Positions 11,957 through 22,397 of a stretch of DNA of 64,000 bases are shown piece by piece. The notes under the pieces are model-generated. The model ran no database searches. It had not been told where the DNA came from and saw only the letters and a list, made by a program, of their open reading frames with translations. Location of the stretch: assembly GCA_035048495.1 (NCBI GenBank), contig CM068540.1:10028829-10092828 (forward strand), read 5' to 3'. Numbering within the stretch: position 1 is the first letter of the stretch; each line of letters opens with the position of its first letter. Origin of the DNA: Euptelea pleiosperma. Taxonomy: Eukaryota > Streptophyta > Magnoliopsida > Ranunculales > Eupteleaceae. Position numbers and translations under genes: made by a program.

Positions 11957-13437
11957 TTGACGGGAGTGCGAAAAAGGACGTAAAGACGGAATTGGAAAGT
12001 TGTTGAAGCGGAAAGCTGCTCAATTTGGACAGCCCAACATTTTCGGGAAACTTTCTATTTTTTGTTTTTATTGATTTTTAGCAGTCTTTTAAATTACTAT
12101 TTTTAATGCCTCGGAAGGCCGAGTGCAAAGTTGTAATAATTTAGGAATTTTACTACTTTCCATATAAACTGCTAGATCTTGTTCTAGGGTTTTTTAGAAA
12201 CCCTAGATTAAGTGAAAAATACCAAAAAAATCAAAAAAATTAAAAATTGCTAGTTTCCATTTCTGCACATTTTAGGATATTCGCATATGGGAAGATTGCA
12301 TTTTTGGATTCTTGCCAAATCGGGAAGTTTCCATATTTACAAGGTTTCCATTCCTGGGAAATTTTAAATTGGAATTAAGCTTATTTGGAAAGTTTCCAAA
12401 TCGGACGAAATTCCATAATTAGCAATTCTTATTTTTAGAGGATTTCTAACTATGGAAGGTCTCCTTTTTGGAAGGTTTCCAACACAGGAAGAAACCCTAA
12501 ATTTAGCAAGTTTTCATATTTAGGAAACTTCTACTTTTAGGGAATTTTCCTAACTTGGAGAAACTCTTAAATTAGAAAGGTCTAGTAGGGGGTTGATAGT
12601 TGTTTAATCAACTCTCATGAATAGTAACTTTCTAATTTACCCTGCCTAATTGATTGATTGATTGCTTACCCACCCAAGGCAGGGACATTCCAAAAAATAT
12701 TCCCACACCCTAGACCCATATCATATACTAATTCGTATGCAGGATTACGAATCTAACTGCGGGTAGGGAGCGAAAGCTCACTTAGGAGGAGTCGGGCCCA
12801 TGCTCATGAAGGATACCCCTCCCTACCCGAAGGAGGCGACCCCGTGGCGTGGCCCATGGGAGGTAAGTCTCTATCCTCGCCTTGAGTGCGATACAGAGCA
12901 ATTTGGGTGAATCATTGCCGCTTGTCTATTTGCTTTCGCATACATATTATTCGACTTACATGGCGTGGCCATTAATAATTGAACATTAATCGAGCAGACC
13001 CAACTCTTTTACAACTGGTGGGATTTCATCACCCACCTCATCATTCCATCTGATTTGATCCTAAGGCTCCATTAATTAAAAAGAATCAAGAAGTAGAGCC
13101 AATTAGCCCGGTGTTCGAGGAAAAATCCACACAAAGCGAACCCGCTTAACATCCAATCGAAATAAGACCACGAGCGCGGGTCCCTGTTGTCTAAGACACC
13201 CATAAGTCCCTGTTACTCAAGTACACTGAGCTCGACGTAGCATCTTGGACTATTCGGCGGTTAGTTACATGTGGACTAGGAACACGCACCAACCCTAGCT
13301 TAACCCGAGGGAACACTCTTCTTAAACACTTGACCAATCCGGTTAGTCTGGGACGTACTTAAGACAGCCATTGTGCCGCATGCCTGTCTAGGCTTCGGAT
13401 TGCCTTGTTGTTGACTAGAGTTAGTACTAAAGGATTC
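11957..13437 (+). other. Athila leader of element I, interrupted by J
   Basis: No gene. It aligns with the leaders of B, A and J. Landmarks: CTCGG/CCGAG hairpin 12110-12123, inverted telobox hairpin near 12182-12206, GNRA-capped hairpin GAGC-GAAA-GCTC 12768-12779, donor-like AGGTAAGT 12861-12868. It stops at GGATTC (13432-13437), where J is inserted; in B the sequence continues GCTCTG. Confidence 0.75.
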
Positions 13438-13880
13438 TGATATTCGCTCAAAAGTACTTATTTTAAGCAATTATCCTTCTAGCATTGTCACACTCTTCTA
13501 CGTAAAACTGCATTTTTTATCAACATTTCTACGTCAGAGCTTCTCTCATTCCGTAGAACACACTTTTCTAGTTAAAATGGTATATTCGCATGCATTCATA
13601 CGCATTTATTTGATCCACATGCGAAGTCATTCTCATTACGCGATTTTTTCTATCGTGGGAGCAATAATCGGGCAATTTTGATGGAACGCGGGCCCACTAT
13701 CAACTTTCAGAACCTAGGATCAAAGCTCAAGAGCCAACAAGCTGAAGATGAGAAGATATAGGCCAAAGACGGGAAGAGCCAACGAGTCAAAAGAATCAAG
13801 GGACGACCAAGAGAGAAGGATAGACAAGTCCTCAAAGAAGAGACTAAGGAGATTAAAGCTTATATACCAACACAAGGTGA

Positions 13881-13951
13881 GTGCTTGCTCAATTGGTGAA
13901 GCATGTAGAAGACCAAGTCAAAGACCAGGGTTCAAGACCCTCTTCGAGCAT
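13881..13951 (+). other. tRNA-like block in U3 of J's LTR
   Basis: A 71-base unit. GTGCTTG at the start can pair over 7 bp (two wobbles) with CGAGCAT at the end. A D-arm/A-box-like TTGCTCAATTGGTGAAGC follows the start. A T-arm-like stem AGGG-TTCAAGA-CCCT lies near the end. Three extra bases between T stem and acceptor and a poor anticodon arm argue against a working tRNA; a SINE- or tRNA-derived promoter element is more likely. Confidence 0.45.
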
Positions 13952-14541
13952 TTTCTCTTTATTTTATAATATTTTCTCTCTCCTCTCTCTAGATCTTCAT
14001 TCTCTCTCTACTCACAATCCAAATCATCCGATCCTTTCTCATTCCTCGATCACTCAATTCTATAGCCTACCTTGGCCCATCTTTACCATCCGATGATCTA
14101 CCTGATCATCGCCACCCACTTCTACCATCCGATCATTGAAAATTCACCTGATCATCCATCACATTATCTTAGAATCTCGTGGCCATCACCATTTTATCAC
14201 ATGGGCCAAAGGGCGAACCCATTACCCACGGCCCAGCCACTCGGTGGGACCTATATGCCTGGCATAAATAGGAAATAGCTGCTAAAGAAGGAAAGAAGAG
14301 AATTTTGAAAAAGAATTTTTAAGAATCAAAGCATTTTTCAAGAGAAAGGAATGTTTTCTCAATCTTTTCAAAAAAGGGTGGCATTTGCATTTTTTTAGAA
14401 ATTGTGGGTTTCTAAATCTAGGAACCCACGATTCTACCATTAGAAAGAGGAGGAAAAGTTTTAGAAACTGTGGGTTTCTATTATAGGAACCCACGGTTCC
14501 TACCAAAAAAATAGAAGAACGTTGAGGAAACCTAACGGTTC

Positions 14542-14551
14542 CTATATAAGG
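14542..14551 (+). promoter_or_regulatory. Probable TATA box of J's LTR
   Basis: CTATATAAGG, followed within 30-60 bases by a pyrimidine-rich stretch suitable for the start of R. Inferred from motif and position only. Confidence 0.5.
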
Positions 14552-15410
14552 AGGAGGCAGCAGCCTTTACCGTCCCTTCCCTCCCATTCCATCTCCTTAC
14601 AAAACCCTAGTCGTCAGCCTCTCTCATCTCCACTCCCAAGCCGCTCCACCATTGAGGGAGAAAACCCAGCTGTCATCTCCTCTCCCCCATCTCTTCTCCA
14701 CAGCTTTCAACACTACTGCCTCAGCCTCCATCTTCAAGCCATCATTCTCCTTTGGGGTCGGAACAGTCCCCCTTGCACCGCCAGCCACCTACCTTTTCAC
14801 GTTAGTAGCAACAACACCGCCCACAACACTGCATCGCCTCCCTCTCCTCATCTCCCCCAGTCGACCTGCAACTCGTCTAGAGCTCCTCCATCCAGATCGT
14901 TCACAAGTATGGGATCCCTTGATCTTTTTCAAGCCATACGAACCAGTGCCTTATCCACCCATTGCTGTAACACCATAGATCTGTTCGCTTGGTAAGATCC
15001 CCTACCACTAGTTCTCTCTTTTCAACTCTCTAATTCGATCTCTAACTTTCTCTCTTAAGATCTTGATCTATATTCTCCCTTTGTTTAATTTTTTTTTACT
15101 ATTTCTATTATTAATGCAAGCAAAACTCTATAAGAGCAGTTACTTTAATAAAGTTTTAGTCATTTTTACTAATCTAAGTTTCCATTATTGTGTTTGATTT
15201 ATCAAGTTCGATTTTAATAATAAAAAAAAAAAAAAAAAAGTCATTTTATGTTCTTTACTGCACGTTCCCTAATCCCGAGTGCGGATCAACATCCGACACG
15301 AATCCCTATGCTAGAATCTCTGAATTTTGTAGGAAATCTCGGATAAATTACAAATCTTGTTGATTCTAGGGTTTTCGTAACCAACGACGCGGAAAAATCC
15401 TACTTTCAAA

Positions 15411-15430
15411 TGGCGCCGCTGCCGTTCGGG
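15411..15430 (+). other. Primer binding site, element J
   Basis: TGGCGCCGCTGCCGTTCGGG, two bases (AA) after the LTR; complementary to the 3' end of tRNA-Asp apart from small differences, as usual for Athila. Confidence 0.85.
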
Positions 15431-16134
15431 TGTACGGGAGTGCGAAAAAGGACGTAAAGACAGAATTGAAAAGTTGCTGAAGCGAAAAGCTGCTCAATTT
15501 GGATAGCCTGACCTTTTTGGGAAACTTTCTATTTTTTGGTTTTTAGTGATTTTTAGCAGTTTTTCAATTACTATTTTTAATGCCTCAGAAGGCCGAGTGC
15601 AAAGTTGTAATAATTTAGGAATTTTATTGCTTTCCATATAAACTGCTAGATCTTGTTCTAGGGTTTTTTAGAAACCCTAGATTAAGTGAAAAATTCCAAA
15701 AATTAAAATTCAAAAAAAATTAGGGTTTTATGTTTTGCAGATTTTTAGAAATCACCAATCAAGGATTTGCGATTTTTGGAAAGATTCCAAAATCTTGAAA
15801 CTCTGCTTAATTAGGGTTTTCCCTCTTAGAAGTTTCCTCTTTAGAGGAATTTCTATCTTTAGAAATCTTCCGAATTTGGAAAAGTCTGCAAAAGGAAACA
15901 CCCCAAATCTAGCAGAATTTCAATTTTGAAAAATTTCCCAAAATTGTAAGGGATCTCGCAATCAAATCTTTCTTGGAAGATTTCTACCATTCGGGAAACT
16001 TTCCAATCTAGGTATTTTCCAATCTGGGAATTCCTAAATTTTAACCCATCTCGAATTTGGAAACTAATTCAAAAACTTGCCTAAATCTAGTGCTTGTTCA
16101 GTGAACCCTAAAAAGGCAAGGATCTTCCAAATAG
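15431..16134 (+). other. Leader of J, first part
   Basis: Collinear with the leader of B. It contains an inverted telobox hairpin near 15657-15681; the CTCGG hairpin (15584-15597) has one mismatch. It ends in TAG (16132-16134), the left copy of the CACTA target duplication. No gene. Confidence 0.75.
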
Positions 16135-16450
16135 CACTACAACAAAATTAACCTTTAATGGCGTTCAGAAAACGCTATAAATGATATTTTATGGAGTTCA
16201 TCGAACGCCATACAAAACACTGTAAAGGCTATGCCATGCTTTTATAAGTTCAACAATGGCATTCAATGAACCCCATAGAATAATGGCGTTCTATGAACGC
16301 CGTTAATTTATAGCTTTTGGGAACGCCGTAACTATAAATTTGAACGCCATTGTTTAACGTTCAATTGTGTTAAAGCATGGGATTTACTGAATGCTATCAT
16401 TTAGTTTTTATAAATTCATGGCGTTTTATAAACGCTATTATTTTACTAAT
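16135..16450. repeat. CACTA left terminal and subterminal repeats
   Basis: Terminal CACTACAACAAA followed by six or so copies, in both orientations, of a motif like AATGGCGTTC...GAACGCC (for example 16158-16177, 16194-16210, 16283-16304, 16321-16352, 16420-16437). Subterminal arrays of this sort bind the CACTA transposase accessory protein. Confidence 0.8.
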
Positions 16451-16837
16451 TAGTTTTAAAGATAATGCCCTCATAAATCTCTCTATTCATGACCTGTGAA
16501 GATTCATAAACAATCTAACACACCTCATTCACATTTCATACAATAAATAAACTGATAATTCAAACATTTGAAGACAAACACAATATTAAAATATAAATTC
16601 ACAGTTTGATTTAAGTGTTAAATACAACAAGTAATTCCCCCAGTTATCCGTTTTTCCATTAAAATACATAAGAGGACCCAATAGTTCCTTCTCCCCCAAG
16701 AACTATGTTAACTCGACCCACTTGTTCCCATAAATTTGATGAACATGAATCAAAACCAACTCCTCTTCTTGAGTCCATACTTGCTTGTTTATGGCAGAAT
16801 TAAGATGATTATGCCACCATCTGATTAAGTGTCTGAT

Positions 16838-17203
16838 GCAAGCTCACAATGAACACTGACAATGTCTGCTCCAACCTTGATAAAGTTTGATACTTGCTGC
16901 TCGGGTTCCGCAATCACCTACAAGATTTGCCTTTTACATTAGCACACATTCTCATCTAATATAGACCCAACTTATAAGCGCCCCATATAAAAAAAATATT
17001 ACTAGAGATCTTTATCATGCACCAAGTAGTTAAGATAGCTAAAGAAGTAGAAGAAAATATCAAATGTACATCCAATGGAAGATCAGTTACTGGGCCCAAG
17101 GTATAAACCACAAGAGGTCCAATTGCAATATTTTGCACAAAACAACCATCCATTACATCAACATGAATCCAATCATATCCTGCCAACTCCATTGCTTTTA
17201 CAT
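16838..17203 (-). pseudogene. Captured fragment of ribulose-phosphate 3-epimerase (two exons)
   Basis: Pentose-phosphate/Calvin-cycle epimerase remnant. The upstream exon (17062 to about 17203) encodes [19 protein letters not shown] and continues to DLPLDVHL. The next exon (about 16838-16917, after a TTGTAG acceptor) encodes [19 protein letters not shown]. These are consecutive regions of plant RPE, including the conserved HVDVMDG active-site strand. The donor after DVHL reads AT instead of GT, and the expected Met opening the second exon is Val. Retention of an intron shows capture of genomic DNA. Only about 75 codons of a protein of about 230-280 are present, so it cannot make an enzyme. 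Confidence 0.85.
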
Positions 17204-17724
17204 AGATAAAATGAGTATCGAACTTACATCAGTAAATATGACATTAACATGGATTACCCATGTGTCTATATGTTAGGATTTTCCATTAGAAAAGAATATG
17301 AATTATTTATGAGATCAAAAATCATACCTTGTTCTCTTCTCCTTTTTTAGTATCCATGCTATAATCAATTAATAGAACTTAACCGATACAACTACCAGAA
17401 TGATAATCTTTTTTTGTCATTCTTGTTATCTTTGCATAAATCCAAGGCACAATAATTTTGATTGTCCACACGACATTGAAAAATGTTGATCAATTGACTT
17501 GCAAAAGAAAAAGAGTAAATCAGATAAGGAAGAACATCAAGGATTGTTGTTTTGATAAGAACTCCGGCACTAGTCCAGTTAAGCTATTGCACGACAAATC
17601 CTTCAAACAAAAGAGTTACTCTATTGGGAACACATATTGGCTAGAGCATCCTCTTCTCTTCCACTAAGAATTGGCTAAGAATCATGGAAAAAGAGAAAAA
17701 AAAAATTAAATATGAGAAATGTTT
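17204..17724. other. CACTA interior, nothing recognised
   Basis: AT-rich sequence without a convincing exon, repeat or motif. Confidence 0.4.
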
Positions 17725-18053
17725 AAGGGTCGGGATTGGGGACAACCATTTGGTGGACCCACATAGAAGATGAATCAATGGCTGATTTTTTATCCTCACA
17801 AAAATTCAAATCATTCCGATATTTGTAGACTGGTTTAGAAGTTGAAGAATTATGGACCGTCTATTTTTACCATGTAACTTGAAAACCACATTTGATGGGG
17901 TTAGAAATTTCAGAATGGGCTGATTTTTTGTTGGGGGTGATCTATATGGTGAGGAGATCATCCTCACCAAAAATCAGAAATCAGCCATTGATTCATCTTC
18001 TATGTGGGCCCGCCAAACAGGTTGTCAAAAATGGTTGTCCCCCGATCCTGACC
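17725..18053. mobile_element. Foldback MITE-like element
   Basis: The left arm GGTCGGGATTGGGGACAACC recurs in inverted form at the right end (GGTTGTCCCCCGATCCTGACC). Both arms continue into GGNGGNCCCACATAGAAGATG and a GAATCAATGGCTGATTT string. The arms reach about 80 bp around a centre of about 170 bp. Possible flanking duplication AATGTT on both sides; no coding capacity. Confidence 0.65.
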
Positions 18054-18705
18054 CAATGTTGTTTAATTGTTAACCTGAGTTTCATCCATTAGCACATCGT
18101 TGTGTGGGAATGTTGCTAGACAAATCATTTTCACTTGATCCATTAGCACTTGTACACATTGTTGTGTCCATGAATGGCATCAATTCTTAGGTCATTAGAA
18201 TCCCAAGATGGCTAAACAGAACCGTTCTGAAACTCATTCACTCTGTTAATCCATTCCTTAGTATAGTAGCCTGAGGATGCAGCACACACCTTCCACCAGT
18301 CAATATACTCCCTACCAAAAATTCAAAACACGTCATATTCGATCTTTGTTGGTGAATAAGTAAAGACCAGCAGGCACAAAGGAAAGAAGTGACATAAAAC
18401 ATAACAAAAGAAGTATGAGCCAGTGAATGAACTAGTAGAACTAAAGCACGCATAAAAGGAAATACACGATTGCTGTTTTTTCTTATTCAAATCACTCTTT
18501 GTTGCTAATTATAATGTTCATGATCCTCATGAAGGTTATTAAAATAACTGATTCAAATATAATGGCACCGGAATCCAATGACACAATAAGACTACTAACA
18601 AAACATGATTCAAGACATTAAAGCCTTACTTTTTATCACTAAGATTATTATCAGTAAGACAAACAAAACAAGATTCAAGGCATTCAAATATAATCATCAT
18701 TTCTA
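18054..18705. other. CACTA interior, nothing recognised
   Basis: AT-rich, no clear gene or repeat. Confidence 0.35.
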
Positions 18706-18990
18706 TTGTTATGTTCATTAATTCCATTAATTCCACTGATGTTATCATTTTCAGACATCTACATGTGTTGCATAATATCAAAAATGTTAACTAAGAAGAT
18801 AAATGAGCTTGAGAAATGCTTGCTTGAACTACAAGAGAAATCATATGTCCTAGAGACTATTGTTGAAAGTCAAAATTTGGTTGTATTCCTTTGGGAATTA
18901 CTCTCACTAAGGGAAATGGTCCTTAAGGAAATTAAAGAGCTACTTTCACAGAGAAAGTCAGATGGCTTGCAGATGAGAGAAATATGCTGA
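18706..18990 (+). CDS. Small coiled-coil-like open frame of unknown origin
   Basis: A 94-codon frame that opens on a TTG and whose first ATG lies ten codons in. The part from KMLTKKINELEKCLLELQEK onward is rich in Leu, Glu and Lys in heptad-like spacing, compatible with a coiled coil. An acceptor-like TTTTCAG precedes it. The product is not recognised. It may be a captured exon of an unidentified gene, and it is the only plus-strand candidate in the CACTA. Chance is not excluded. Confidence 0.25.
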   Translation: MLCSLIPLIPLMLSFSDIYMCCIISKMLTKKINELEKCLLELQEKSYVLETIVESQNLVVFLWELLSLREMVLKEIKELLSQRKSDGLQMREIC

Positions 18991-19892
18991 AGGGTGTTTC
19001 ATTGGAATAACAAAAGCTGATGTTGGTCTAATGTTGTCTCTATGGATCGCATTGCAACATATACAGGAGATACGTGTCTGAAGTAAGCTTATGCCCTTTA
19101 GGGAAAAGATTAAAAGTAAAACAAAACAAACATAATGATCTTATATAATCTTATGTATAACTACTTTTTAGTTCATTTCTTGGTCTTCATACAAAATGCA
19201 CTGACAGTAGTAGTACAATCACTAGAATAATATAAATAATGAAGTTACATAACATTTCCTAGTAGCAAGAATCATGTGCACTTGGAGAACATACAAGAAA
19301 GTAGGACCTACCAACTAGTGAGGCCCATCATATGAGATCTTGTACATCAATAATGGAGCCAATTGGATGATATTAACCATCTGTTTTATTCTTTTGTGGA
19401 CTGAACTCATAGCTAAGTCAGAGCCCTCATAGTCCAAGTAGAGTTTTTAAATGTTGCTGGCTAGGTATCTGCATAAAACAGAGATGGTCAATAAACATTA
19501 TAACCTTAAATGTGCAGCATATAAAATTGGGCATGAACCGTGGGATTAGCCACAATTCAATGGCCATTGTTAAGAAGATTTCAAAGGCCAAAAAATCAAC
19601 AAAATCATATCATCTTAATCACCAGACAATGCTTGATTTTTCAACAAAGCAAAAGATTGTAAAGAAGATGAAAATGATTACCTTTAGTAGACATGGTGCA
19701 GTCTACAATGGTTCTAATGAAATAATAGTAAAGTGATAACATGGAGAAGGTAAAAGAGAGCATGCAAAAAATCAATGTCACAACGCACAAACTTACGTGG
19801 ATCTTTGCACAATGCAAAAAATCAATGTCACAATGCAAAAAATCAAGATGATTTTTAATTCTTTTACAAACTTACGTGGTTCAGAGCTAAGG
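18991..19892. other. CACTA interior, nothing recognised
   Basis: AT-rich; a short duplicated string AAAAATCAATGTCACAA occurs twice near 19768 and 19817. No gene seen. Confidence 0.35.
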
Positions 19893-20740
19893 GCTACTTC
19901 TGTCACAATGTTGTGACAGATGCTCCTGTCACAACGCACAATACGAGCCACATGGCACTCTTAGTGGATGCTGACTGTATGGATATTGGCTAGTCCCACG
20001 GTGGACCTGCAAACCAAGAATTAGCCTGATTAGTGATTTACAACCTTTGCACCCAAATAACGTTCAATAATGCTTAAATTCCTACTGTTAAAATCAACCC
20101 CTGAAAATAACTTCAATCGAATCACCTAGAAATCGCTAATCAGGCTGATTTTTGGTTTACAGGTCCACCGAGGGACTGGCCAAACACCCATGTGGTTAGC
20201 GTCCACAAGAGTGTGCCATGTGGCTCGTATTGTGCGTTGTAACATATGCTTTTGTCACAACATTGTGACAGAAGTTTTACTTTACTCCTTGAGAGTAAAA
20301 CTTCTGTCACAACGCCCAATATCAACCACGTGGCACACTCTTAGTGGATGCTAGCCGTATAGATTGTGGCCAGTCCCTCGGTGGACCTGCAAACTAAGAA
20401 TCAGTCTGATTAGTGATTTACAACCTTTGGATCTTTGTACCACATAACGCTCAATAATGCACAAATTCCTACTGTTAAAATCAACCCCTGAAAATAACTT
20501 CAATCGAATCCCTTAGAAATCACTAATCAGGCTGATTTTTAGTTTATAGGCCCACCAAGGAACTGGCCAAACATCCATGAGGTCAGCGTCCACCAAGAGT
20601 GTATGGCCAGTCCATCGGTGAACTTGTAAACCAAAAATCAGCCTGATTAGTGATTTAAACCTTTGGATCTTTGCACCCAAATAACACTCAATAATTCTCA
20701 AATCAGCCTGATTAGTGATTCAAGACCAAACTAGTTGCTT
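19893..20740. repeat. Two adjacent foldback elements (MITE-like) with TTCTGTCACAA ends
   Basis: The first unit (about 19893-20280) starts CTTCTGTCACAATGTTGTGACAG and ends with its inverse (CTGTGACAGAAG type). Its arms share CACATGGCAC, CTTAGTGGATG, GGTGGACCTGCAAACC and AGCCTGATTAGTGATT strings in inverted order. A second, diverged copy starts at about 20285 (TAAAACTTCTGTCACAACG) and extends to about 20600, followed by a partial third arm to 20710. Ends and internal strings are shared between units, so they belong to one family. No coding capacity. Confidence 0.7.
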
Positions 20741-21649
20741 CAGCTTGCAAAATAGAACATTATTCAATGCAAAATTTAAGAAAGATAATATTGATGGTGG
20801 CGTGACCAAAGCTTGGAAACCAATTTGTTCATCCTAGAATTCATAGATATGGAAAACAAAACAAGACACAGAAAGAACGACTAAGTTGAAACCAAGAAAC
20901 AAAAGGATTATAATGTTGAAAAGCTACTGTTGATCAAAAGTTATCTCTTGATAAAAATGATACAGAACTCAAAAGTTTCCTTATAAAGTTCTAAATAATA
21001 CATTCAGTAATTTCCTACCTTTCATAATGTTAGTAAGAGGATCCATAAACTTTAGTTGAAACTTAAAAAGTTATTGATTGATTTTCCAGATTCAGTCCAT
21101 TAAAATAAGATGTATTCAGTTAATTCTCTAACAGAAAGTCAGCAACTAATCATGTATCCTCATATTGTTGTTTAACATAAATGGCACAAAAATCAAGTGC
21201 AAACCAGGACTAGTGCATTGATTGCCCAAGTCCCAATTGAATGACCAATGGGAACTTCAAATCATATGGTTCATGAGTGGCTGCAATAGATCCCTTCAAC
21301 AAAATGTGCATTTTGACAAACATGTAGAAAAGCACATAGCCACAAAACCTGTGGCCTAGTGTTCCAGCCTGCTATAAGTGCATGCATGCATTAAAAGAAA
21401 AGATGTAATTACAAGCTTTTATATCATACTTGCATGCTCCCGTGCAGTCAGGATAGTAGTTAACCTGCATTTCATGGAGATTAGAATCAAGGAGTTCATT
21501 TGAAAGCACACCAAAATAGAACTTTTCAATGACAAAAAATAGAAGACAGATGTACCATAAAGTGGTAGAATATCATTGCCTAACTATTAACACCGGAGAA
21601 GGAAACCGCAACGAGAATGCAAAGGATATAAATCTCCTGAAGAATAGGG
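20741..21649. other. CACTA interior, nothing recognised
   Basis: AT-rich sequence; could be intron or flanking DNA of the captured importin-like gene, but nothing in it shows this. Confidence 0.35.
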
Positions 21650-22397
21650 GCAAGAGTACGAATGGTAGCCTGCTCACAGATTCAACAATTGTACTAGTGG
21701 CACACAAACAACTGACTGCAGCTAGAGCACGCACCAGAATCATTAGCCTCATCATCAACTTCAGCTGTGTTCATACACTTCCAAAATGTAGCAGCCAAAA
21801 GAGGAAAAATAAGAGTTTGAGTCAGAAGATAATTAGATAACTAAATTTGCATACTCATGTAGATATGATGCCATCAAAGTTAGTAAATTACTAGATTCTG
21901 ACATAATCCAAGAGCATAAGGTGCCATCTCTTCCCCAAGCTTGTCCACGATAGTCTCAAGGGTGAACACAAGGTCCTCATTCTCAACCTCATTCATAAGT
22001 TTAAAGAACTCTGAGGACAAGACATTGAATCTAAGAAACAAATTGGATGACAGGATGGTAGGAATACCGATAAAAGTCTCGTAAACCACGTACCGTCAAG
22101 TAATTGAGGAAGAATTGGACGGATCTAACTCAAATCTGCACAATGGAACAAACACAGTATGTTGATGCACATAACAAATATGGGAAGGCATTGGGATTTG
22201 GGAAATCGAACTAAATACAAGAGACTGTGGGACATATACCTTTACAAGCTTCAACAAAAGAGCGTAGTGTGAAAACTGAATCAACACGGACTAGAAGCTC
22301 TGGATCGCGCAACCCAGAAACAAAACTTAGCAATTTGTTGCAAATATTGTTCTGGTCTAAGAAGTTTATATGGGCATACCAGCCTGCAACCCATGCG
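21650..22397 (-). pseudogene. Captured fragment of an importin-7/SAD2-like nuclear import receptor (four exons)
   Basis: Piece of a plant importin-beta family protein (HEAT-repeat karyopherin). Exons in order: 22240-22397 ([17 protein letters not shown] to LRSFVEACK), 22094-22135 ([10 protein letters not shown]), 21892-22010 ([20 protein letters not shown] to YALGLCQNL), and about 21650-21787 (CMNTAEVDDEAND to TIVESVSRLP). Introns keep AG acceptors and GT donors, so genomic DNA was captured. A TAG replaces the Glu codon just before IRPILPQ, and a 2-base insertion breaks the last exon. About 150 of the roughly 1,030 residues of the family are present. It cannot encode a receptor; an antisense or small-RNA role is speculative. 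Confidence 0.87.

Larger units (their letters stand above)
13438..15408 (+). repeat. 5' LTR of J (1971 bp)
   Basis: TGATATTCGC at the start, CTTTCA at the end. The first 200 bp and the last 150 bp match other Athila LTRs in this window; the middle is unlike the others and the total is about 1 kb shorter. It contains the conserved CCCGAGTGCGGATC string near 15275 and a TATA box at 14542-14551. Confidence 0.88.
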
